This document shows, piece by piece, positions 1-5,733 of a DNA stretch of 5,733 bases. The translations under genes and the position numbers were made by a program. Under the pieces are notes generated by a model. It was given only the letters and a program-made list of their open reading frames with translations, did not search any database and was not told the origin of the DNA. Source of the DNA: Chitinophagaceae bacterium (lineage in GTDB: Bacteria; Bacteroidota; Bacteroidia; Chitinophagales; Chitinophagaceae); the NCBI GenBank assembly GCA_025455245.1, contig JALOMX010000156.1, forward strand, positions 1-5,733, written 5' to 3'. Positions within the stretch are counted from its first letter, which is position 1; every line of letters starts with the position of its first letter.

Positions 1-1368
1 TTTTTCAATGCACCGGTTGACCGGCGTACCGAACAGAGTGTATATGGTTATTTCCTCCAGCAAACATTCGGCTGGCAGAATAAACTGTTCCTTACCCTCG
101 CCGGACGTTTCGATGGTTCTTCTGCATTTAGTGAAGATGCCCGTAATATTTTTTATCCCAAGGCAAGCTTGTCATATAACATAAGTGACGAAGCCTTTTG
201 GGAAAACAGCCTTGGAGGGATCATCAACGTTATGAAAGTAAGGGGTTCGTGGGGTAAAGCCGGTAACCTTACCGGTATCGGGCCTTATGACAGGTTTACG
301 GTTTATCAGCCCGGGCAGTATACCGGTGGCGCTTTGATTCCAAGGAATACCATCGGCAACCCCGATATCCGTCCGGAAATTAAAGAAGAACTTGAATTTG
401 GTGCCGAGATGGGATTCCTGAAAGGAAGGCTTGCAGCACAGTTCAGTATTTATTCTCAAAAGATAACCGACCTTGTTTTACCTTTTAATATAGCCCCGTC
501 CAATGGAGCAACATCTATTGTAGATAATGTTGGTACCATGGAAAACAAAGGTTTTGAAATTATGATCAATGGTTCGCCCGTAGTTTCAAAAGGCTTCAGG
601 TGGGATGCAAGTATCCTGATCAACCGCTATCAGAACAAGATTACAGAACTGTATAATAATGCACCCTTCATCGGATTTGATGCCAGCAATACGCAGGGTG
701 TACTGATCAATCAACCTGTTGGTGTGTACTATGTAAACTATTATGCACGCAACAACGATGGCACCTTGCTGCTGCGTAACGTAAACGGATTTATGCTGCC
801 ACAGGTAGAAAGGGGCAATTTATCAACAGGCGTTCCTCAGCGTGATGCCAACGGTCAACCCGTAGGTGATCCTTTGAGAAAAATTGTGGGTGACCCCAAC
901 CCGGATTTTACAGGATCTTTCATTAATGAATTCAGCCTGAATAAATGGTCACTGCGTATACAAATCGATGGTTTGTACGGAGCCGAAGTGTACAACTGGG
1001 ATAAGATCACCCGCAATAACGTAGGCATCGGTCCATGGGCAAAAGAAGAATTGCTGGGAACCCGTACAAGAGGTTGGAGTGCAGCTGTTGGTGGATTTAT
1101 CGGGCCAAGGATCCAGGAAGAACATGTTGATGATGGTTCTTTTACAAAAATCCGGGAAGTGGCACTCAGCTATAACCTTTCAAAATTGAAGTTTGCAAAA
1201 AATGTAAGGCTGTCGCTGATTGGACGGAACCTTTTCAGCTTTGACAATTACGATTATGGTTTCGATCCTGAAATCAACTCAGCAGGACAATCATACGTTA
1301 GGGGTACCGATTTTGGTGCTTTCCCGATTCCAAGGGTCATCCAATTTGCCATCACTACAAACTTTTAA
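1..1368 (+). CDS. SusC/RagA-family TonB-linked outer-membrane transporter, C-terminal part (5' end outside window)
   Basis: This is the C-terminal 455 residues of a SusC-type TonB-dependent transporter, which with a SusD lipoprotein imports glycans or other large nutrients across the outer membrane. The reading frame is open from base 1, so the gene begins upstream; the in-frame TTG at 169 is internal. Signature stretches of the SusC barrel are visible in order (residues counted from base 1): RFDGSSAF at 36-43, YPKASLSYNISDEAFW at 52-67, RGSWGKAGN at 81-89, NPDIRPE at 120-126, NVGTMENKGFEI at 176-187, and GRNLF plus GFDPE at 408-424. It ends in IPRVIQFAITTNF, an alternating beta-strand with a terminal Phe, as expected for a barrel protein folded by the BAM complex. 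The plug and carboxypeptidase-like N-terminal domains lie outside. The gene stops 4 bases before the SusD-like gene, implying one operon. The substrate cannot be deduced. Confidence 0.95.
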   Translation, partial: FFNAPVDRRTEQSVYGYFLQQTFGWQNKLFLTLAGRFDGSSAFSEDARNIFYPKASLSYNISDEAFWENSLGGIINVMKVRGSWGKAGNLTGIGPYDRFTVYQPGQYTGGALIPRNTIGNPDIRPEIKEELEFGAEMGFLKGRLAAQFSIYSQKITDLVLPFNIAPSNGATSIVDNVGTMENKGFEIMINGSPVVSKGFRWDASILINRYQNKITELYNNAPFIGFDASNTQGVLINQPVGVYYVNYYARNNDGTLLLRNVNGFMLPQVERGNLSTGVPQRDANGQPVGDPLRKIVGDPNPDFTGSFINEFSLNKWSLRIQIDGLYGAEVYNWDKITRNNVGIGPWAKEELLGTRTRGWSAAVGGFIGPRIQEEHVDDGSFTKIREVALSYNLSKLKFAKNVRLSLIGRNLFSFDNYDYGFDPEINSAGQSYVRGTDFGAFPIPRVIQFAITTNF

Positions 1369-1372
1369 TTGA

Positions 1373-2659
1373 ATGCATATGAAACATAATATCTTATTTA
1401 TACTCACAGTTACTTCTTTTTTGTTTGGCTGCAAAAGAGACTATTTCAATCCGAATGGTCCTACAGATGCTGAAGCATTGCGTTCACCGGACGGTGTAAC
1501 CAAACTCATTGTAGGCATAAAAAACAGGTATGCCGTTAATACGCTTGCCGCTGCAACGGTTTACCAGGCCATTTCGTCGGCAGGTTTATCTACCGGAGAA
1601 TTAACCGTTTTAAATGCCGGTAATGCCGATCTGGCCCAACTCCAGAACGGTGGTTCAAACCTTGCTCCCAACAATGGCGTTATCAGTTCCCTTTGGTCCA
1701 CCTCAATGATTGTGAACAGCGAGGCAACCAAAGTAATAAACAACGTGAATGTTTTTACCGATGTACCAACCCGCAATGCTGCACAGGCTTACGGACATCT
1801 TTACAAAGCCATGGCTATCGGTACGCTTGCCATGTTCTGGGAACAGGTACCCATTGAACCGGGAAACAATGCCACATTTTCCACCAGACAAGAGGCACTT
1901 ACAGCAGCCATTAAACTACTGGATGATGCAGCAGCTCTGGTAACCACAACGCCACCCCCATCTGGTTTTACCACACAGGTAGGTACCGAAATAGATTTGA
2001 AAAACTCATTGGTCGCATTATCGGCACGTTTCAACAACATGCTTGGAAATAATGATGCAGCCATTGCCAAGGCAACGGAAGCAAGCCAAACCATCAAAAG
2101 TGTTTTCTTTTACAACAACCTCAACCCCAACCCTGTTTTCCGCTCTTCACTTACAACCAATAACGTTTATGGGATTGTGAACAATTTTGGTTTGACAGGA
2201 AACCTTGCTCCGAATCCTGCTGATAAGCGTATTGCTTTTTACCTGACCAAGAATGCCACCAATGGTTCGGGTTTCTTCCTGAGCGATCAAACAGCAATTC
2301 CCATTTACCTGCCCGGTGAAATGAAACTAATACTGGCAGAAGCGTACGCAAGAAAAAATGATTTAAATAATGCCAAAAAGTTTTTGGATGAAGTACTGAC
2401 CAAAACAACTGATGCTTATGGATTAGGGGCCGACCTGCCTGCTTACAGCGGCGCCATGACACAGTCTGCATTGCTTACTGAAATTTATCGCAACAGGTGT
2501 ATTGAACTGTATATGACCGGTATGAAGCTGGAAGACAGCAGAAGGTTTAACCGGCCGGGTCCAAATGACGTGAATAAAGAAAGGACGCGTAATTTCTATC
2601 CATATCCTCAGCAGGAAAAAGATGGCAATCCGAATACACCTGCCAATCCGCCGGTTTGA
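1373..2659 (+). CDS. SusD/RagB-family nutrient-binding outer-membrane lipoprotein
   Basis: This is the surface lipoprotein partner of the preceding SusC-type transporter; by family knowledge it caps the barrel and binds substrate. The N-terminus is a lipoprotein signal peptide with a hydrophobic core (residues 7-18) and a lipobox FLFGC, giving lipidation at Cys20. Helical TPR-like segments are seen around 137-161, 213-237 and 318-341. The C-terminal family signature is clear: IYRNRCIELYMTGMKLEDSR at 371-390, followed by RTRNFYPYPQQE at 404-415. At 428 residues it is on the short side for the family, but both ends look intact. Two in-frame ATGs exist, at 1373 and 1379; the second gives MKHNILF, a more typical signal-peptide start with Lys at position 2, and may be the real one. 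Neither has a clear Shine-Dalgarno sequence, which is common in Bacteroidota. A terminator follows at 2700-2740. No linked enzyme reveals the ligand. Confidence 0.93.
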   Translation: MHMKHNILFILTVTSFLFGCKRDYFNPNGPTDAEALRSPDGVTKLIVGIKNRYAVNTLAAATVYQAISSAGLSTGELTVLNAGNADLAQLQNGGSNLAPNNGVISSLWSTSMIVNSEATKVINNVNVFTDVPTRNAAQAYGHLYKAMAIGTLAMFWEQVPIEPGNNATFSTRQEALTAAIKLLDDAAALVTTTPPPSGFTTQVGTEIDLKNSLVALSARFNNMLGNNDAAIAKATEASQTIKSVFFYNNLNPNPVFRSSLTTNNVYGIVNNFGLTGNLAPNPADKRIAFYLTKNATNGSGFFLSDQTAIPIYLPGEMKLILAEAYARKNDLNNAKKFLDEVLTKTTDAYGLGADLPAYSGAMTQSALLTEIYRNRCIELYMTGMKLEDSRRFNRPGPNDVNKERTRNFYPYPQQEKDGNPNTPANPPV

Positions 2660-2699
2660 TTTGCTTTTTCCATAACTAAATTGAACAAATCATAAAAAT

Positions 2700-2740
2700 A
2701 AAATAGCGTTGCGGTGTACCAAACCGTAACGCTATTTTTT
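2700..2740 (+). terminator. Intrinsic terminator after the SusC/SusD pair
   Basis: A 16-bp stem is formed by 2700-2715 (aaaatagcgttgcggt) and 2723-2738 (accgtaacgctatttt), with a 7-base loop and a single G-T (G-U) wobble. A run of six T follows the core stem at 2735-2740, partly shared with the stem's A-T base. An A-rich run upstream (2693-2703) would supply a U-run on the opposite strand, so the element could act in both directions. It lies about 40 bases after the susD stop and only 7 bases before the anmK start codon. Confidence 0.88.
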
Positions 2741-2747
2741 ATTTCCC

Positions 2748-3950
2748 ATGCATAATCACATAAAAAAATTATACGAGATTGCTTTAAAGGAAAACCGACT
2801 CATTATTGGGCTAATGAGTGGTACCTCGCTTGATGGTCTGGATGTTGCACTCTGCCGCTTCTCAGGCTCGGGCTTAGATACCCAAATTGAACTGGTTCAA
2901 TTTGAAACCATCGCTTATAATCATGCCTTTAAAGCAGAGGTAAAATCAATTTTCTCAAAACGGAGTGTTGATTTTGAAAAGGTATGCCTGCTCAATGGCT
3001 GGATCGCTATACACCATGCGGATCTGATACGTCAATGCCTCAACCGTTGGAAGTTGTCTGCTGCTGATGTTGATCTGATTGCAAGCCATGGCCAGACTGT
3101 TTACCATGCTCCTTATGTTTTGCACAGGCTATCAGAATTTGGTAATGGAACGCTTCAGCTGGGAGATGGCGATCACATGGCTTTTCATACCGGAATCATT
3201 ACCCTCAGCGATTTCAGGCAAAAACATGTGGCAGCCGGTGGCGAGGGGGCACCCCTTGCAGTTTACGGCGATTATTTGATTTTCAGCAGTCCCACCGAAA
3301 ATCGAATCATGCTGAACATTGGCGGAATTGCCAATTTTACATACTTACCCGCAGGTATGGATGCTTCGGCCGTTTTTAGTACCGATACCGGTACCGGCAA
3401 TACTTTAATGGATCAGTATATACAGGACAATTTTCCCGGAAAGCATTTCGACGAAAATGCAGCCATCGCTTCAAAAGGTAACGTCAATGCTAGACTGTTG
3501 GAAGCTTTAACCGATCATTCGTTTTTTGAAGCAGGATTTCCCAAAACAATAGGTCCCGAATTGTTTAACCTGAAATATCTGAGGGAAGCGATGCAAAAAT
3601 CAGGCACTGAACATATTTCTCATGAGGACCTACTCGCAACGCTAAATGCATTTTCGGCTCAAACCATTGCCTATGCATTGCGAAAAACCTTAATCAATAA
3701 GATGGATTTTACCATTTATGTAAGTGGAGGAGGAATGCATAATCCATTGCTTATGGAAAATCTGAAAAAACTTCTTCCTGAATGTACATTTAAAGATACA
3801 GAAGTGTTAGGCATTCATCCGGATGCAAAAGAAGCCGTGTTGTTTGCCGTTCTTGCCAATGAATGTATCTGTGGAGGAAAGACAGTTTCAGGCAATCCGG
3901 AACAAGGAATTCCTGCCATTAGTATGGGAAAAATCAGTTTCCCTGATTGA
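2748..3950 (+). CDS. anmK: Anhydro-N-acetylmuramic acid kinase (AnmK)
   Basis: AnmK is a cytoplasmic enzyme of peptidoglycan recycling: it uses ATP to open the 1,6-anhydro ring of anhydroMurNAc, giving MurNAc-6-phosphate. The protein has 400 residues and the hallmark motifs in order: GLMSGTSLDG at 21-30 (nucleotide-binding loop), SHGQTVYH at 113-120, GDGDHMAFHTGI at 139-150, DFRQKHVAAGGEGAPL at 155-170, NIGGIANFTYL at 190-200, DTGTGNTLMD at 213-222, SGGGMHNPLL at 326-335 and KEAVLFAVLAN at 361-371. Asp213 aligns by motif with the catalytic base of characterised AnmK (Asp182 in the Pseudomonas enzyme). The family's usual DTGPGN reads DTGTGN here. ATG 2748 is chosen because the next in-frame ATG lies inside the GLMSGTS motif; this gives about 20 residues before the motif. 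No Shine-Dalgarno sequence is seen. The 3' end converges on folE with an 8-base gap. The later-acting MurQ etherase is not in the window. Confidence 0.96.
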   Translation: MHNHIKKLYEIALKENRLIIGLMSGTSLDGLDVALCRFSGSGLDTQIELVQFETIAYNHAFKAEVKSIFSKRSVDFEKVCLLNGWIAIHHADLIRQCLNRWKLSAADVDLIASHGQTVYHAPYVLHRLSEFGNGTLQLGDGDHMAFHTGIITLSDFRQKHVAAGGEGAPLAVYGDYLIFSSPTENRIMLNIGGIANFTYLPAGMDASAVFSTDTGTGNTLMDQYIQDNFPGKHFDENAAIASKGNVNARLLEALTDHSFFEAGFPKTIGPELFNLKYLREAMQKSGTEHISHEDLLATLNAFSAQTIAYALRKTLINKMDFTIYVSGGGMHNPLLMENLKKLLPECTFKDTEVLGIHPDAKEAVLFAVLANECICGGKTVSGNPEQGIPAISMGKISFPD

Positions 3951-3952
3951 TC

Positions 3953-3988
3953 TTACGGTTATCGAAGATCGCTTGCTATTAACCGTAA
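3953..3988. repeat. Inverted repeat at the anmK/folE convergence, possible weak bidirectional terminator
   Basis: A perfect 9-bp inverted repeat, ttacggtta at 3953-3961 and taaccgtaa at 3980-3988, with an 18-base loop, spans the gap between the two convergent stop codons and the last codons of folE. The position suits a shared terminator for both genes. Against this, no good T-run follows the stem on either strand, so a canonical intrinsic terminator is not demonstrated. Confidence 0.35.
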
Positions 3989-4555
3989 AAATTCGCTTCG
4001 CGTGGTTTCGTTTCTGAATTCACCGCTAAAGGATGAAGTTGTGGTTACAGAATTCTGCTTGCTTACACCACGCATCATCATGCAAAAATGACTTGCCTCA
4101 ATGACCACGGCTACCCCCAAAGGATGCAGCGCCCTTTCAATAGCATCCTGTATCTGAGTGGTAAGCCTTTCCTGTACCTGAAGCCTCCTTGCATAAACAT
4201 CTACTACCCGTGCTATCTTACTCAGTCCGGTTATGTATCCGTTTGGAATATAGGCAACATGCGCTTTACCCACAAAAGGCAGCATATGGTGTTCGCATAG
4301 ACTATAAAGTTCTATGTCTTTCACAATAACCATTTCGCTTACGTCTTCCTTAAACTTGGCAGAGTTGAGAATTTTAACCGCATCCTGCTGATATCCCTGC
4401 GTAAGATACTGCATGGCCTTTGCTACACGTTCGGGCGTTTTTTCCAATCCTTCCCTGTCGGCATCTTCTCCCAGCAAATGAAGTGTTTGTTTGTATGCTG
4501 CCGACAACCCTGCAGTTATTTCGGCATCATAATGCTCATTTTTATGGTAGGCCAT
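3959..4555 (-). CDS. folE: GTP cyclohydrolase I (FolE, type IA)
   Basis: FolE converts GTP to 7,8-dihydroneopterin triphosphate, the entry step to folate and other pterins, in the cytoplasm. The 198-residue protein carries the full family core: [13 protein letters not shown] at 36-48, [20 protein letters not shown] at 86-105, [20 protein letters not shown] at 110-129, HFCMMMRGV at 156-164 and the tail [17 protein letters not shown] at 177-193. The zinc ligands and catalytic residues can be placed by motif: Cys87, His90 and Cys158 correspond to E. coli Cys110, His113 and Cys181, while His89 and His156 correspond to His112 and His179. Conservation of the cysteines marks it as the zinc-dependent type rather than the FolE2 type. 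The start codon overlaps no other gene; AGGAA directly abuts it, too close for ordinary ribosome binding. The 114-base gap to the phzF-like gene upstream is long enough for its own promoter, but I could not identify a convincing one. Confidence 0.97.
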   Translation of the reverse strand: MAYHKNEHYDAEITAGLSAAYKQTLHLLGEDADREGLEKTPERVAKAMQYLTQGYQQDAVKILNSAKFKEDVSEMVIVKDIELYSLCEHHMLPFVGKAHVAYIPNGYITGLSKIARVVDVYARRLQVQERLTTQIQDAIERALHPLGVAVVIEASHFCMMMRGVSKQNSVTTTSSFSGEFRNETTRSEFLRLIASDLR

Positions 4556-4669
4556 TTCCTGATTATTTAGATGAGAAAGTATTACAGTTTTACCTGATAA
4601 TAGTTTATTTTTTGCCTGCTTCCCGGCAATTTTTCTATAATGAATAGTAAACCAATTGATGGAAACATA

Positions 4670-5494
4670 TTAATGCTGAATATGAATAGAGCCTTCCAGA
4701 AACAGAGAACACTTACCACTCATCAGTACCCTGTCTCCTTTGTTAACACAAACCAACGTACCTCCCCTTGCTGATGCCTGTCTGCATACAAGTTCATCTT
4801 TTCCAAGAATCCGGCTCCAGTATGGAATGATATTGCAGTGGGCTGAACCTGTAACAGGATCTTCATTGATACCGGCTTTGGGGAAAAAGCATCGGCTTAC
4901 TGCATCAAAATTTTCGCCTTTTGCGGTAACGATCACACCCAGGCCATCCATTGCTGACAGCGCTGAAAAATCCGGCCTGAGGTTCTTAACCGCCTCTTCA
5001 TCCTTTAACACCACAAAATAATCCCTGCTGCGCAAAACCCTTATAGCACTTTCAACACCAAGTGCCTCCAGAAGCCCTTGCGGAGTACTGCATGGCTCCG
5101 GATCACGCGCAGGCAGGTCCAGCGTATACCAGCCATTTTCTACGCCTACATGAAGCAAACCGGCCTTTTCGGTAATGAATGAAATCTTTTTAAAGGTAGT
5201 ATCCAAATGAAGTATCCGGTCAATAACATACGCAGTTGCAATGGTGGCGTGTCCGCATAAATCCACTTCGGTTTGTGGGGTAAACCAACGGATATGGTAA
5301 TCAGCCCCTGTACTTTTCATTTGCTCCGGAGCAAGCGGTACAAAAAAAGCGGTTTCACTCACATTATTTTCCATGGCTATGTTTTGCATCAGCTCATCCG
5401 GCAGCCATTCGCGCAACGGAATAATTGCTGCAGGATTACCCGTAAAAACGGTTTCGGCAAAAGCATCAACCTGATATATATTAAGCTTACTCAT
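4670..5494 (-). CDS. PhzF-family isomerase/epimerase-like protein
   Basis: This belongs to the PhzF family, cofactor-independent enzymes of diaminopimelate-epimerase fold; the named member isomerises trans-2,3-dihydro-3-hydroxyanthranilate in phenazine synthesis, but most relatives have unknown substrates. The 274-residue length is normal. Motifs seen: the N-terminal strand YQVDAFAETVFTGNPAA at 7-23, NNVSETAFF at 43-51 with Glu47 matching the catalytic glutamate of PhzF (Glu45), RWFTPQTEVDLCGHATIATA at 69-88, and FFPKAGINEDPVTGSAH at 203-219, where Asp212 and the GSAH segment form the second half of the active site. No other phenazine genes are visible, so a phenazine role should not be inferred. 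The start ATG lies 2 bases after the stop of the upstream membrane-protein gene, suggesting translational coupling in one operon; the DNA before it is A-rich without a Shine-Dalgarno sequence. Confidence 0.92.
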   Translation of the reverse strand: MSKLNIYQVDAFAETVFTGNPAAIIPLREWLPDELMQNIAMENNVSETAFFVPLAPEQMKSTGADYHIRWFTPQTEVDLCGHATIATAYVIDRILHLDTTFKKISFITEKAGLLHVGVENGWYTLDLPARDPEPCSTPQGLLEALGVESAIRVLRSRDYFVVLKDEEAVKNLRPDFSALSAMDGLGVIVTAKGENFDAVSRCFFPKAGINEDPVTGSAHCNIIPYWSRILGKDELVCRQASARGGTLVCVNKGDRVLMSGKCSLFLEGSIHIQH

Positions 5495-5496
5495 AC

Positions 5497-5733
5497 TTAT
5501 TTTTCTTTATAAAATGAAGGAAGTGAAAGATCAAATTTAACGGCAATTATCCTGATGATAACAATAACAAGTATACAAATGGCCTGTGTCCATGACGCCA
5601 TCAGGGAGAACCTGCTCAATAAAACAAAAAGTAACCCTCCGGCAATACAGGCTGTAGCATAAATTTCCTTTCTGAAAATAAGCGGAACCTGATTTAATAA
5701 TACATCGCGGATAACTCCTCCAAAGCAGGCTGT
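5497..5733 (-). CDS. UPF0126/YicG-type membrane protein, C-terminal fragment (5' end outside window)
   Basis: An open frame enters from the right edge on the minus strand and ends with TAA at 5497-5499; 78 residues are visible and no start lies in the window. The segment GGVIRDVLLNQVPLIFRKEI (residues 5-24 of the fragment) is the characteristic loop of the UPF0126 family, whose domain is sometimes named a glycine transporter domain and whose members have two copies of a three-helix unit (about 200 residues in total). The rest fits the end of the second copy: hydrophobic helices around 26-40 and 50-66, then a short polar tail ending KEK. It would sit in the inner membrane. The transported substrate is uncertain; the glycine assignment rests on the family name and is not shown here. 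The stop is 2 bases before the phzF-like start, so the two genes are probably co-transcribed with this one first. Confidence 0.87.
   Translation of the reverse strand, partial: TACFGGVIRDVLLNQVPLIFRKEIYATACIAGGLLFVLLSRFSLMASWTQAICILVIVIIRIIAVKFDLSLPSFYKEK

Noticed and set aside
169..171. TTG as a start codon for the SusC-like gene
   Set aside because: The frame is open from base 1 and the preceding 56 residues carry clear SusC barrel motifs (RFDGSSAF, YPKASL), so this codon is an internal Leu.
1561..2471. Several open frames on the minus strand and in other frames inside the susD-like gene
   Set aside because: Their translations resemble no family I recognise, and they lie wholly within a well-supported gene; they are frame shadows.
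2721..3988. Shared 8-mer aaccgtaa in the terminator stem and the convergence repeat
   Set aside because: An 8-base match between two AT-rich hairpins in a window this size is easily chance, and the flanks do not match.
4612..4629. Small hairpin (ttgcc/ggcaa, 8-base loop) between the phzF-like gene and folE
   Set aside because: The T-run follows the stem only on the plus strand, where no gene ends; on the minus strand, where phzF would need a terminator, an A-run follows. The stem is just 5 bp.
4088..4647. Plus-strand open frames across folE and the gap upstream of it
   Set aside because: They are antisense to the strongly conserved folE, with cysteine- and proline-rich translations lacking any domain signature.
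4556..4669. Search for a folE promoter of the Bacteroidota type (TTTG, then TAnnTTTG)
   Set aside because: Only partial matches such as TACTTTCT were found, and none has a -33 element at the right spacing.
4670..5494. Phenazine biosynthesis locus
   Set aside because: Only the PhzF-like protein is present. This family is widespread in genomes without phenazine genes, and the neighbours are unrelated to that pathway.

Overview
The window looks like ordinary chromosome from a member of the Bacteroidota, most likely near Chitinophagaceae. This is inferred from the SusC/SusD pair, the general lack of Shine-Dalgarno sequences before start codons, and the character of the housekeeping proteins. No sequence search was run, so the family-level placement is tentative. 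I see no phage, insertion sequence, CRISPR array, tRNA or rRNA, and nothing that amounts to a previously undescribed system.

Layout. On the + strand, the window opens inside a SusC/RagA-type TonB-dependent outer-membrane transporter, of which only the C-terminal barrel is present (1-1368). Four bases later comes its SusD/RagB-type surface lipoprotein partner (1373-2659). A strong intrinsic terminator (2700-2740) closes that pair. Only 7 bases after its T-run begins anmK (2748-3950), encoding anhydro-N-acetylmuramic acid kinase of cell-wall recycling.

The strand then switches. folE (3959-4555, minus), encoding GTP cyclohydrolase I, converges on anmK with an 8-base gap. Upstream of folE in the minus direction are a PhzF-family isomerase-like gene (4670-5494, minus) and the C-terminal end of a UPF0126/YicG-type membrane protein (5497-5733, minus, cut by the window edge). 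The latter two genes are separated by 2 bases and are very probably co-transcribed.

How the genes work together. SusC and SusD form one outer-membrane uptake unit whose substrate cannot be read from the sequence; no hydrolase, sensor or sigma/anti-sigma gene lies in the visible part. anmK phosphorylates 1,6-anhydroMurNAc to MurNAc-6-phosphate. folE feeds pterin/folate synthesis. The PhzF-like protein and the UPF0126 membrane protein have no assigned pathway here. The main points for a second look are the terminator tightly abutting anmK, the inverted repeat at the anmK/folE convergence, and the partial membrane-protein gene at the right edge, which lacks its start codon in the window and is easily missed.
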